Shown piece after piece: positions 47,449 through 60,720 of a DNA stretch of 64,000 nucleotides. This stretch comes from Chionis minor (Eukaryota; Chordata; Aves; Charadriiformes; Chionididae). Within the stretch, counting starts at the first letter, position 1, and every line of letters starts with the position of its first letter. The stretch spans positions 1-64,000 of the forward strand of contig VZSF01008860.1 of assembly GCA_013398295.1 (NCBI GenBank). The letters run 5' to 3'. The notes below the pieces were generated by a model. It did not search any database, had not been told where the DNA came from, and worked only from the letters and a program-made list of their open reading frames with translations. Made by a program: the position numbers and the translations under genes.

Positions 47449-50411
47449 TATATCAAGTATATAATACTTGAGTCTGCATACAAGTAAGCAATCTGCATAT
47501 ATATTGCAATATGCAATACTTGTATGCAAATTGTGTATTGAGGATTATCACTTGTCTCTTATAACTCCCACAATGACTCCAGAAGATGCTTGCTAGAATG
47601 CCTTTTGGTCCATTGCAAAAACCACGCCAGGGAACATTCTAACCATATAACAGCATGAATGTTTGAGATTCAGCATCCAGGAACATTCCCTGACATAACT
47701 CATTTTACCAGAATAGAGTAGCCAACAAGTACAACTGAAGGACAAGCTCTGCTCTCTTATGTGTAGCAGTGGGAAACTTGATTTTAATAGGACATATAAT
47801 GTTTTCTTTTGTGCCAAGGTGAATGGTTACTATGTTGTCCCTCAAAAACAGTCACATCAACATAGGAAGAGAGGCCAGGCCTGTGTCTCATCCTATTTAG
47901 TAATAATTCTCAGGGCAAGGAATAAACAAACATTCTTACCTTAGAAAAGGGCAAAGGAAATCAGTAGGACCTTTACTGTTTATATGTTCTGTCAAATTTG
48001 ATAGAAGAAGAAACTAAGTTTTTGTATGTAACACCTCTGGTTAAACATAGACTTCTACATCTGAATAACCAATTTATTTTCCCCTTTTAGCTAGCATAAA
48101 GTAATTGTTGTTTAGAGAACAGATTGTGGTTTGTATCGTCCTCAAATAGGCATCTAAAATAGATTGGATGAATCATATTCTAAATTTGTCAACATATCTC
48201 CTATTGACTATAAAGGTAGCTTAGCTGGCTGGTTTGGTAGATACTCAAGCTAGGTAACCTGAATTCCCACTTTTCCTCCAAGCCAGTACCTTGCCTGAGC
48301 TTTCATGTAACAATAGCCTTTATTCCATCCATGCCTGTTTTTTTAAACTATTAGAGTAGGACAGTGATACTGTCAGGGCTTTTTGTTTTGTTTTTCCAAC
48401 TTCAGTGTTCAGTATTGATGTAAAGAACACCTAAATTCAGGGTTGCGGTAGGAAGCTGTGAAAATACACCTTCTCATCACAGTCTGTTTAAACTAAGCAA
48501 GAAAATTAAAAACTATCTGATATGTCAGTTTAAAATGACTGCTTAAATTTTGCTTTACTGTATTTTTCCTCAACATTTTTATTGGGAACACCTATCATAC
48601 CCATTTTATTTTCCTATCAAAGGGCTTGTAGTTTCATTCACAAGTATTGCAACACACTGAGCAAATAGAATGATTAAAATGCAGCACTGAAGATTCAAAA
48701 ACATAGGACAAGTATAAAATAAAAATTAGAAAGAAAGAAAAGCAAGAATTGAAGCCTTATGCTGCTTATTGTATAAACATTAGATTATAGAATATACTAG
48801 TATACTACCATTGACATTATTGGGTTTTTTCAGTTCCTCTGAACTATCTTTTAGTCTTACAATGCATAGTTTGAGTTGTTCGGCTTTTAGAAAGAGGATA
48901 CAAAGAACATTTATACATTTAAAATCCCATGTGCTTTTTTAATCTGATTTTTTTCTGGGTTTTTTCCTACTTGTTGTCCCCCTTTCCCCAATTTTTTAAC
49001 TGATGTTTTTGATGATATATCTGACAGTTTAAGCTAGAAACTCTCCAAGAGCAAAAAATTGTAGCTGCAGAGGTTCATGCAAACTATAGAAGTTTCGCTG
49101 GTACGGAGCTAGGAAATGATCTTTGATGTTAAGAAGTGTCTTTTTTCCTTATTTTTGCTGGTCTCCTCTTACCATTAATTATAACATGCTTCCTTAACAC
49201 AATATAATGTATAGAAAGTGGGAAGAAATCATCAGCCAGAAGCTTTAGATAAACATCAGAGAAATGATGGTGCTGCTGTGAAAACACTTGACTCAGACTC
49301 AGGTAACCTGGATTCAACATTAAATTCCCTAGTAGTCTCCTGGATTGTCTTAGGAGACCATTTGCCATTGCTAACTATGTCTACAATGACTACTTTCAAC
49401 AGTCTTAAATACATTCCCAAGGACCATTTTCCTGGCTTTCCATGCTATTTTGGTCTTGGAACACATCTGAGCCATAATCAGAGCATCAAGAAACACTTGT
49501 TAGAGTATGTGCTCCAGAAATCACGCAACAGTCATGAACAGTCTTTTCATAAGATGCCTTAAGTAGTTAAAATCTCCCCAGAAGGATGCACAACAGAGTT
49601 TGTACCATGCTGTCATATTGTGTTAATACACACAGGCAGAAGACTAAACTGTAGCATTTAAAGATCATGTGTCTATGATGCCTGTGCAGCAGGATAATCC
49701 CCTTCATACTGGGAGGATATCATATGCCACATAATCAAAAAAATGTGAGCATAACGATTAATAGAACCACAGCTTTCCTTACATATACAGACTAATGAGC
49801 AGAGCTTTTTGCCTGTCATATCAGAACTCCTTTCCCTCTGACATGGTGGCTTTGAGAGATAGGATGTCTCACTTTCTCTGCAAACGTTATCCCATTGCCA
49901 GCATTGTGTTGAGGGCTGGCCAGTGATGCAGATTTTCCTAGACACAAGTTATGTCAGAATATCACAATCACACTACACTTCAAAGGGTAATGTAGTGCCA
50001 AACCTCTACATATTTCCAAAATCTTTAGTAGCTGATGTTTCAGTGTGTAACTGTAGGCAATGTGCAGTACAGACACAAAATGGAGAAAAGACTAACTGTC
50101 TTTAGATGGATATACCTATTCCCTCTGCTGCACAGGTTATGATGATACTGCTTTCTTGCATAGCTGTCCCATGCTTCCTACCTCCTGTGTGTACCGTCCT
50201 TTCCGAAGCTGAACTGCTAAGGAAAGCCTCATGATCACATAGCTTTCTTTCCATAGGAGACTTTGAACTTTCACTCTATGCTGACACAGAAATTTCTGGA
50301 GTGTGCTGGGTACATTTTTTAAATGTTGGTGCCGGAAAGGCCAACAATGGGAAATGCATTGGAGGATCTGCTATGCATACACCATTAAGGAAGAATTAAT
50401 CAGCTGATGGC
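47449..50411. other. Unique DNA, no gene recognised
   Basis: Almost 3 kb without a recognisable repeat family. The frame at 49218-49562 (114 codons) shows no known motif. Confidence 0.55.
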
Positions 50412-50545
50412 AGCATTGACTGAAGTGACCACAAGATGGCAAATTTTAAGAGCCTGAGGAAACTGAGGAAGACCAGTAGCAGACTGAAGATCCCAGATTT
50501 CAGCAGAACAGAATTAGACTTCTTCAAGTGGAAGGAAGTCTTTTC
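50412..50545 (+). mobile_element. CR1 LINE ORF2 fragment, old (sense)
   Basis: Matches the region after the CR1 endonuclease: 'gaagtgaccacaagatggc', 'agagcctgaggaaactgagg', 'aagaccagtagcagactgaag' and 'tttcagcagaacagaattag'. Diverged and short. It is probably the same original insertion as 50942-51478, with the RT region lost and foreign sequence between. Confidence 0.65.
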
Positions 50546-50941
50546 CTGAGGCCCATTTCAGAGAGCAGCTAGAGCAGGGCTTCTCCACAAGGAAGGTGAG
50601 TCGGGAGCCACAGGTGAACCAGTGCTGTCCAGGCAGGGTGCTGTGCTGCTGCAACAGGGCACAGTCTGAGCAGGATGAGCAGAACAGGGGTAATGATAGC
50701 AACAGGGTCTTTCATTGCTCCAGTGATCGTCAGAGAAGTTGAAGTATTGAGTCAGGTCCAAGGTCACGGTGGGAAAGCAAAATGACAGTTCAGAAACAGC
50801 TGGACACAGCTGGATGCAGGTTTACTTACAGCATAACTCCATGCATCCATGCAGGCTGGAGACTGGCTAGCTAAGGAGCTCTGCAAAAAAAAAAAAAAAA
50901 AAAATCTGCTGACTGAATGAGCACTATATCTTGCAGAGATG
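50546..50941 (+). other. A-tailed segment between two CR1 pieces, unidentified
   Basis: About 390 bases richer in GC than the surroundings, containing repeated 'agcaggatgagcagaacagg' type sequence and ending its distinctive part with a run of 20 A at 50885-50904. It separates two sense CR1 fragments that would be adjacent parts of one element. A 3' A tail suggests a reverse-transcribed insertion, but no parent transcript was recognised and no clear flanking duplication was seen. Confidence 0.35.
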
Positions 50942-51478
50942 AAGGATAATTGAATACTGGACTGCATTATTAGGATTACAACCAGTAGGTTGGAGGAAAT
51001 TATTTTGCTTTATTTCTTACCACTTGTAAGTCCTCATCTTGAATACTATGCCACTTACTGGCTTCCTGATGCAAGAGAGATATTGTTAAACTGGAGAGAG
51101 ATGCTGGAGAGGTTAGCCTTGACAAAACAAAGGCTAAAGAGGGATCTCATCACTCTTTTCCAGTATTTAATGGGTGATTACACAGAAGACAGAGCTGAAT
51201 TATTTTCAGATAGAAATGGAAAAAAAATGCAATAGTGACAAATTACAAAGTCAGAAATTCTGACTGGAGATAAGGTGGCAGTTGGGGACATCACCAAGAA
51301 AGTTGTTAAACACTGGAATAGGTTGCCTCAAGAGGTTATGAAATCTCCATCCTCAGAGATATTTAAATCTTGACTGAATATATCTCTCAGCAATCTGATT
51401 TAACTTTGAATTTAACCCTGCTTTGACTAACTTTCTTCCAGAGGTCCCTTCTAATCTAAATAGCTGCATGATCTTGGA
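50942..51478 (+). mobile_element. CR1 LINE, old 3' end (sense)
   Basis: Diverged CR1 or related LINE: 'aatactggactgcattatta', 'cctcatcttgaatactatgcc', 'gaggttagccttgacaaaac', 'gagggatctcatcactc', 'ggaataggttgcctcaagag' and 'cagaggtcccttctaatc', ending at 'tagctgcatgatcttgg' near 51478 where the ATTCTATG-like tail is lost. The level of divergence makes it one of the oldest insertions in the window. Confidence 0.8.
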
Positions 51479-54400
51479 GCACGGCAAAGGGCTAGGAACA
51501 GATTGATGCAACCCACATGAAACTGTCTCACTTCCAAGCCAAGTTTTAGCAAATTTATGGGTAGACATAAGAAAGCTAGTCTGGACATGTCACACACATG
51601 CTGTGGATAGCGCATGACACTTGTATGTTCACTCATTCCTGGCCAGGGTCTGCCCATGTGCCAAGTCAGTCCCCCCATCTCTGTCACAGTCTGCCCAGTG
51701 ACATGCAGCCTGGTTTACGTATAAAACCTACCATCCAGGAAGACCGAAAATAGTATTATCATCCTCTTTATGGTTCCTGGGACGCATCCCTTTTTCAGGG
51801 ATGCATCCAAATTAGAAGCAGATCTGGCATTATCTGCATGCTAGGAGTATCTCTTTTGCCACTGCATAATCATTAATGAAAGTCAGGTGTTAGGCCAGCT
51901 GGAAAATTTTGCTGGCTCCCTCAAGGAAGTTCTGGCAGAATAACATTATTAAAACAGGTGTCCGTTGCCTGCCTCATCTTCTTTGCATCTGTGTGGAAGG
52001 TATCTGCAAAATACTCAAATAATAGTCTTGCCAGCCTCACCAGGATATTCTGAGGAAAGCAAAACTGTTGACGTTTCTAAAAATGAGCTAAGGGAAAATA
52101 TACCCCAGAACACATCTTGCCCTGTAGTTAGCTTAGTTTAGGTATATCTGTACACTAAAGTGACTATTTACTTTATGCACCATAATCATGTCTGAAAAAA
52201 TGAAGCTTATCAGTTTTCCTTAGGCCATCACCAACACCCACTCCATCAAAGACCCTGAGAAATCAGAAACTCAAGTACTAAAAATACCTTCTGGACATGC
52301 TTGGAGGCCAGCTATAGTTTGCGAGGCCAAAGTAAAGATTTTTTTGTACTGATTTTTGGGGTCTGAGGGAAGTGAAACAGAACTTAATTTTCTTTTTGGA
52401 AGGGGATTGTGTTGTACGGATGCAGAGTTGGTATTTACCCTCCCTTCTGTTTTATTCCTGCTGCCTTTTCCCATATGGAAGTATTTAGAAGTCTTCCAGA
52501 AGAACCTTTCTTTAAGAGAAATATTGTTAAGACCTCTATCCTGACCAGTTAACACTGTTGCCCAAAGGTTCCTGAGCTGTGTCTGCTGCCTGTTTTAAAT
52601 AACATGTAGGGGAAGATCCAGACGTTCGCTTCAATGGGAAGAATCTTTGAAGATTAGTTGTGGGAGTTTGCTTGGAAAAAGGATACATTCAGCTGGGAAA
52701 AGTGCTAGAGTTGGAAACATTTAAGTGGGCAGAAAAATATTTGTATGCAGTGGAAATGAAATTGGGGAGTTCACTCTAAATCCAGCAGCAAAGGCAAGAG
52801 GAAACCTCATTTGGTCATCTGTGCTTTCAGCCGTACCTAATTCTGGATGTTTCAAGGGAAAAAGCTTGAATTCCTTCTTTTCCCCTGCCTCATACTTATT
52901 CCTTCAATGCTTTTTTTCACCACAGAAAAGACATAGGAGTTTGAAATTAAGTTATCCCATAATGCAACTCCAAACTGTGCACTGGAAGAAATTCCTTCTG
53001 ACTCCACTGCAGTTAATGGCTTGTGCCAGAGGCATGCTATCTAATTACCATACACTTTCTTGACTAGTACTGTAGGGAGAGAAAAGGTAGTGAGATCAAC
53101 TGAAATATGAAACAATAAAATGAATTAAACTGCATACAGCAAGAGGAGGAAAAATGAGATGGGAGTTGTTTTTGTTAAATGTTTACTGTTCGTGAACTGC
53201 CTGAGGCTTAAATTCTTGACTGTTACAGGATTTTACAGTTTTATGGATACCATCATAGGATTTTAAAGTATTGTGGTATGTATTGAAATTCTTGTTGAAA
53301 GTGCATATTCCCTACTTCTCAAAAACAGTATTTGGTTTGGTGGTTTATTCTGCATTTCTTGGAAAACCATCCTTCAACCTTTCTTAGCTCTAAACACAAC
53401 CATAACTAGACTGATTCATCCAAAAAACAAATGTCACCAGAAACTCTTTTTACTCCTTCTCACTTTTAAAGATCTTACTCTTTTCTTCTTCTGTGTAATT
53501 CACTTGGCAAAATCTCCTGCAAAGCTCCTTCCAATAAAGGAGTAACTGTAGTAGAAGACTGAGAAAAACTTGTGTCCCTAGTCATGTTTTTGTAATTACC
53601 TCCTCAAGCTCTGTCTTCTATTAGTTATGAATTTATTTACAAGACAGCCTGCTCATCAATAGTTTAGTAACAAAAAAAAAAATTGAAGTATCTTTATATA
53701 GAGGAGAACATGTGGCAAAAATTCCATTAAGCCTTGAAAATAATTTTTGCTGTAAACTGAAAGCTATGAACTGGTATGTGCATTATACAAGCAAGAAAAC
53801 ATAACTAAGCAGACATTAAGTATTTTGCAGATTTGCACCTAAGTAGGTTATTGCTTGCACAGTCTGATCTGCATTTAATATTCTTTGATGGGTTAGATAT
53901 CTGATTTTTTCCCACAATAATGGAATGTGCAAGCGTCTGCACACCAATTTCCACAATACTCAGTATTTAACTTTGTTGCTAATACAAGCAATTTGCATGA
54001 AAATGCTGGTATGTCCTATCTACTTGGCTGAATAAATTCCCTGAAAAATTTTAAATTCACGCTAAACTGAAGACACTGTTTCTTTTTATGCAGGTAATTT
54101 TCCAGACTTCCTCAAAATCCTGGCCAGAAGTCAGAATTTCAAGCATGTTGCCTCACCCAGGCAGCAAATGGCAGCGATGAGAGTATACCCCCTCTATGAG
54201 GGGTAAACTTAAGATTCAGTTACCAATTGTCTGGGCTAGACAACCTTTGGCAGGAAAAGCTTTTTATAACAAACTCAGAAAGAATTTTGGAGTTTCATTT
54301 TAAGGGCAGAATAACTACTGCAATTCATTTGCAATTATATGACCTAACAATCCTTTCCAATGTGATATGCTTAATAAAAAGAAGTATTAGAAAGAGAAGG

Positions 54401-57400
54401 GTGTGGCCAGAAAGAATTAAGTTCCCGTTTTTACATAAAATATTAATTGTAAGTGACGCAGTGTATGAATTTTTGTTCTGAGGGGTTCCCTTGAGGTTTA
54501 ATCTATGTAACTCCAAACACCCACTACAGTTTCACTTGATAAGCTGAAACTACTGAAGTAAATCCATGCCTGCAAAGAAATAAAAAGAAAAATCAAAAAT
54601 CACAGGGTCATAATCAGAAGCAGAATAAATCGATAAGCCAAATCTGTCCCTGTATATCTTGTAATTAATCTGGCTTACACTACATAAACTATGTGTAAGA
54701 ACATTGGGAGGTTTTATGGGCTCAGAACAGCATTAGACTGGAAAACCTGTTAGCCAAAGTGCTGTCAGCCTCCCAAGGCAGCAGTATAAGGGAAAGGGTG
54801 ATTTTTACTTCTCGATCTGAAGTCCTGTTTCCCGACAGCGAGGATGTAGTTGGTCTGCATAGAATATTGGCCACTGGATTAAAGGTTGTTTCAGAGAAGG
54901 AAGCAAACCCATTCTGTACAAGGGAGGTAGGGCTGAATGACCACATGATTGGTTGTGGCAACACATGTTCCATAGGCTGATAGTAAAGACAAATTGAACT
55001 TTCATTGATCCTTTCTGTTTCATTCACTGTCTCCCAGTAAAGATACATTTAGTACATTTATAAGAGTAGAGCTATATTTTTTATTTGAGTTTCATTGGTC
55101 CTGCTTTTCCAGAAATGTTCAGATGTCTGTAGAGTGCACTGCTAGAAGGAGTCTTAGCTTTAGGAAGGACAATGGTCTGCTGCAGTTATAGTGCTTCTTG
55201 GGAATAATTAGTTGCATGGATTCTCTCTCCCTATGAATCTTCCTTGTCATTTTAGAACTTTCTGAATCATTCTTTTATGGATGAGGGCTATATACATAGG
55301 CCCAATGGCTATTATTATCTAAAAGCAAAATATTATCTCTCTTTTCCTCTCTCTCTGAAAATTAAATTAAAGAGTTAACATGCTCGGTGACTACAGTATT
55401 ATAATTGATTCCTAACCATTATACAGTTTCTTGAACAAAGTAATCTGGAAAAGTTAAAATGCTTCCTTTCTATGCTAGTAAACACCTATTAAAATCATTT
55501 TAGAACTATTTTAGCCACCTAATAACAAGGACATTTCTGCATTATATTTACAACTAGTAGAAGAAACTGCTATACACAGTCCCCTTGGTTTTAAGACATG
55601 AAAAATATTTCCAGAAGCTTTTAGATGACATGTAACTGTCACAAAGTATATAATTGCAAATAAAAAAAAAATTAAATTGCTCTCAAAAATATGCCACAGC
55701 AATATGGATAATCAGATATTAAATAACAATGTTTGCATTGTTTACCTGAAACAAATCTTTAATTATTAAACACGAATCTGCTATGGAAAGACAGAAATGT
55801 TAATTTTGTATTTAATAATTAAAAGTTTCCAATTTTATTTCAGAGCAAAGTAATTCTGGTAGTAGGATGAAGCTAGAAAATGTTATATGCTCCCAAATGC
55901 ACTCCTTATTTTAATGTTGATATCCAAAATGTTGTGAAATTCTTGTACACAATAGCCATTCATTTAATGAGACCTTTCATATCAGTGAACAAACTAAGAT
56001 CCAGCAGGGATTTGTTTTCCTTTTATTTACTTCATTAGCAGTACTAAGAATATTGCATATAAAGCCAGCTGGAAAAGCAGAACACTTTTGCATGCATACC
56101 TTCTTAATGAAGCCACAGGACAATATTAAATTAGCTATGGAAGCTGGTACTTTTTATCACAGTATTTGATTGCACGACACCCTCTCTGGGTTATGCTACA
56201 TTAAGTGAATACATTACTGTCGTCCATTTGACCACATTCAATACCACACAAATGTGTTATGAAAAGTTTAACTTATACAAATTATTTTAGATAAAAAATG
56301 TTTTATATGGAATTCTGTAATACAAGTTCCATTCTTGAAAAAAAATTTAAATGGAACTGTAATTTCTAGTAATGAGAGAGCAGAAAAGGAAAAAAGAAGT
56401 CTTCCCTACTTCAGTAAGAAAAGAATGTGGTAAAACATATTTTACACACAATTCCTATTGCAGGGACCTTTATCTGGTAACAGATCGATAGTAGGAAATT
56501 TAAGTGTTGTTATCTCTACATTAATTTCTGCAAAAATGGACCCCACATTCCTAGGTTTCATACCCATAAGATAAAGCACAGCAATTTATTATAGCATCTA
56601 TTAAATAAGACAAAGCCTCCTACTTGCTAACAAGCCATAGTACAAACAGAAAAGTTATGTGTAATTCTTCAGAAGAACTGAAGAGATTTCATCTATGCAA
56701 CATGGGAAGAGGTAGGGAAAGGTTGTGTAAGAAGCTATTAAAAATAATGTAGCTAAGATCACAACCACATGTTCCTTTATTAAGAGCTACTTACCCCATA
56801 GAGGGAGGAAAGAAGAGGACAGAAGATGGGGATGAGAAGACATGCTGCAGTCTCCCATGTCTGGTAAGAAGTTGGCATAAGAAGTCAGTGAGCAGGATTG
56901 TTCAAGAAATGCTCCAAGTAATGATCCACCACTCTGCTTGTCCCTATGTACTCCCAACAATTTCTAAGCTGAAACATCACAATTGCCTGTAAGTCTTCTT
57001 TGGAATACAGGCCCTTGGGTTTCCCATGGTAACATTAACCGATGCTGTCCACTCCAGCTCCTACATCACAGAAAAATTCCCAGGCTTTGGAAAAAGATGG
57101 AAGTACACAACAATTGAAGGGATGGAACAGGACAATTGTCTCAAAACCTCATATAATGATTCAGTTTAACCCCACACCTCCTGAAAACATGTCTATGCAG
57201 AAGAAAGATGCTGTGATGTGATTGGTGATTCTGAGCTCTTGTAAGTGCCAGTGACTGTTCCATTTGGTCAGACTGCAACTCAATGAACTTGAGGATTGTG
57301 GGCTTCTGGTTCAGGCCAGAAATGTTACTGAAAATGTAAGGCAGTAACTATTCCATTTTTCTGCCTTATCTATCTTTCCATCTCTTACAGAACATGTCCA

Positions 57401-57981
57401 GATTGCCTCTGTGATGCTGCCAAGAAAGTAATGTGTCCCTACAGGGCTCATGCAGAATTAACAGTCCAGCAGGAGTTCCTGTCCTAAAATAGATGGGCAG
57501 TCATAAGTCTATGCCTTGGCATAGTCAGAAATATTTTTCTAGCCAGGAAGTTACAGCCAGCACTGGGACTTATCTCCAACAAGCTACTGCAGATTTCTGC
57601 CCTTCCCTTGGCATACAGAACACAGCTTTCTGTAAAAATGATGTTAACTGTCTTCAGAGATGCTGCAAAGCTGCCCCAAACTGCTGGAGGCAATGCCACT
57701 GATTTTCAGGATGACAAAGGCCTATTCTCTAATGGACTAGAGCCATTGGCATATGCCTCCAAATAAGTCAGGGAATGACTGAGTTTGGAGGGAAAGCATG
57801 TGGTCTTTTGTGGAAAGAAGAAAATGAGGATGTGACAAAAAACCTTTTGGGTAAGAATGCCTCATGTCTATAACAACATAGATCAAGTTGTGTATGTCAA
57901 GGATACGTTATATATAGAGGTCCATCTTGTTTTCTGAGATTTACCAGGGTGGGCATGTGTACTGTTCTTACCACCCAATAC
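51479..57981. other. Unique DNA, no gene recognised
   Basis: About 6.5 kb with no recognisable transposon. Several frames of 60-112 codons (for example 52725-53063 plus, 54722-55048 minus) have no known motifs, and both strands are equally open in places, as expected by chance. Confidence 0.55.
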
Positions 57982-58248
57982 AGAATCATAGAATCATCTA
58001 GGTTTGAAAAAATCTTTAAAATCATCAAGTCCACCACTAAATCATGTCCCTAAGCACCATATCCACATGTCTTTTAAATACTTCCAGGGATGGTGACTCA
58101 ACCACTTCCCTGGGCAGCCTGTTCCAATGCTTGATAACCCTTTTAGTAAAGAAAATTTCCCTAATATACAATCTAAACCTCCCCTGGCGCAATTTGAGGC
58201 TCTTTCCTATTGTTCCTATCACTTGATACTTGGGAGAAGAGACATCTA
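57982..58248 (-). mobile_element. CR1 LINE, 5'-truncated 3' end (antisense)
   Basis: Starts 'agaatcatagaatcatctagg', then 'aaaatcatcaagtccacc', 'ccagggatggtgactcaacc', 'ccctgggcagcctgttccaatg' and 'cccctggcgcaatttgagg'. It ends near 'gggagaagagacatc'. The block order matches the antisense copy at 20134-20800, so the two are probably the same subfamily. The 61-codon minus-strand frame here is a relic of the CR1 3' region. Confidence 0.9.
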
Positions 58249-58339
58249 GGGCATTTTTACTGAGAAGTCAACAGCTTCAGAGTTAAGTAAGGTCCAATTA
58301 GTGCTGTGTAGCTAGTGCTGACTGGTGAACCTCAGGAAC

Positions 58340-58746
58340 TTGATGCTAATGTCTGCAGCCCTTCCCATGGACTGCAGTTTCTTCAGGACACATTCACCTA
58401 TGCCAGCATGGGGCTCTCCATGGGCTGCAGCATGAGTATCTGCTCTAGTGCAGTCCTCTCCATGGACTGCAGAGTTAACTCTGCTCCAGCCCCTGGAGTA
58501 CTTTCTCCCTTCTTTCTCTCTCCTTCGTGTTCACAAGGTTGTTTCACATTTTTTTTCCCTCACTTCTTACTACTTGTGTCATTTTGCTCTTTCTTAAATA
58601 CATTTTTACAGAAGCACCACCATCTTGGGTCTGTTGGAGACAGACAGAACCTGCTGTGTCCTGCACAAGGCAACCCCTGACCTCTAGTCTGAGGCCACCT
58701 TGCAGCCCCCTGCTACCAACACCTGGACACCTATACCAAATACACA
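58340..58746 (-). mobile_element. ERV LTR fragment, antisense
   Basis: Antisense relative of the LTR at 18864-19917. It has the repeated 'catggactgcag' and 'ccatgggctgcag' motifs, the complement of the TATA-like element (ttcttaaata at 58591-58600), the block 'cagaagcaccaccatcttgg', and a left LTR terminus on the complement (TGTGTATTTGG) at about 58746. Only the U3/R part is present. The rest, including the polyadenylation signal region, is absent, and no target-site duplication can be assigned. Confidence 0.68.
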
Positions 58747-59689
58747 TTATAGCCCATCAGTCCTTATCTGTTCAGACTTTACTGAATGACGTGCTAACGT
58801 TTTGCAACTTTTCCATGAAAAGGTGTCTTTGACTACCAGCCTTGCTTTTGTCTGATTGAGTTTTGCTAAACCTAGAGACTAGTCAAATGTGTTTGGCAGT
58901 GCTGTTTTCAGGTTTTTGTTTGAAGCTTATTGCTGCCCTGTGGGACTCCACTCCAGAAATGCTTGGGGGTGGGGCTACTCACTGATCCACCACAACTTAA
59001 AATAACAACAGCTACAGAAGTGGCAGTGGATATCAAAAGGTGGTAAGTGAATAGTTCCAAGAGGCTCAGGCTGTCCTTAATACTTGTGAGGTGCAATTAT
59101 GGTAATACTGACATATATCACTATCTGCTAACTGAACCTAACTGCCTTGTGAATGCTGATGCAATGCACAGTCCCAGAGTCTGAGGGAGCTGTCAAGACT
59201 AATTTCTGCCAAGCACTAGGATGTCCGAAGCATCATACTAGATGGGAATTATGTGCTGTTACATGAAGATCATTGAATCATAAGCTACTACTAAAAGCAA
59301 TACCATCAGAACACAATTAATAAGCAACCTATAGGCTGAAATATAGTTGTTTTAAAAATTAAGTCAAAAAATATTTCAATTTGTACAAACTGAAATCTTT
59401 GTGTTTTGGGTAGGAGAGAGTCTAAGTTTGCTGTGGAAATGGCCTACAGTAAATAACTCAGTCTACTTTCTGCTAGTATATACTGTAAAATATACTTGGT
59501 CTGTGGATGTTAAGGGCTTAATCAGCCACCTGCAGATTAAGGATTTAATAAAACAACGCTTATCTGATAGTGTAGGGTGCTGGGAAAAGTATGATATGCT
59601 GCTGTAAGTTACCTTGTAATGTTAAAAGTTAGGAAAGCCAAAGCTCAGCTGTAGTTGAAAACAGTAAGAGATGTGAAGGGCAAAAAAAA
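58747..59689. other. Unique DNA, no gene recognised
   Basis: AT-rich sequence with short frames only. No repeat family recognised. Confidence 0.55.
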
Positions 59690-60720
59690 AGGATTCTTCA
59701 AAAGAATTTGTTGCCAAGAGAAGGCTTAAGAAACTACTAGTCCATGGGTCAGTGGGATAGGGGACGTCATGAAAAGAGGAATGGAAAAGGCGGAGGTTCT
59801 CAATGCCTGCTTTGCCTTAGTTTTCATTGGTAAGGTGAAAGCTTGCCTGCAGGCCTAGTGGCAGTCTGCAGGAGTGAGCATTACCCAGAGCAGTGGATGA
59901 TAGAGTGAGGGAGGACTTCAGACTGTTTGGGCATACACAAGTCCATGAGATAAAGTAGGTGCATCCAAGAGTGCTGAGGGATGCAGCCAATGTCAGTGTG
60001 AGCCCATTCTCTGTCATCTGAGAGGCCATGGTGATAGAGGAAGGTTCCTGAAAATGAGAAAAACTCAAAACTCATACTTGTCTTCAAGAAGGGCAAGGAG
60101 TGTCTAGGGACAAACAATGGTCAGCCTCACCTCAGTATGTGAGAAGATGATGAAGCAGCTAATGTTGGAAGCGGTGGCCAGCCTTATGAAAGGCACAGAG
60201 GTGACAGGTGATTTGCACTGCAGGAGGTAGTTCCTGACAAAACTGATTAACTTTTGCAGTTAGATCACTGGACACGTGGGCAAAGGGAGATCTCTGTGTA
60301 TTGTTTACCTTGACTTTAATAAAGCCTTCAGTATGGTCTCCCATAGTATTCTAACAGCTAAACTATTGAGATATGAACTGGATAAGTCAGCTAAAATGTG
60401 GATTGAAAATTAGCTGGATCATCAGGAGCAAAGGATTGTAATCAGCAGTGCAACTTCCCACCGGTTAATAGCTAGTGGTAACATCCTTCAGGGATGAATA
60501 CTGGTGTAAGTACTTTTTGATTCAGTACTTAGTTGATGGGGACAGTGAAAGTTTGGGTATGATACCAAATTGGGGGAGAGAAGGACTGTTCTGTTTCTAT
60601 GATTTGGAAACAAGTAAGGAAAATCAAGGAGCAGCAGGAGTTTAATGACTGAATGAGGAATCAGATGCTGAGATGAGCATCTAGGGAGAAATTTGAACTG
60701 CACAAAGATACTAGATTCAA
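59690..60720 (+). mobile_element. CR1 LINE RT-region fragment, old (sense)
   Basis: Matches the linker and reverse-transcriptase part of CR1 ORF2: 'ggaatggaaaaggcggagg', 'tctcaatgcctgctttgcc', 'gagtgctgagggatgcagcc' and 'cagcctcacctcagtatgtg'. At 60303-60329 the frame reads V-Y-L-D-F-N-K-A-F, the RT motif with its catalytic aspartate. The downstream 'gtggattgaaaattagctgg' block carries an in-frame stop. The 3' UTR and tail are missing, so the 3' side was also lost or the boundary is a later deletion. The right limit is approximate. Confidence 0.8.
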
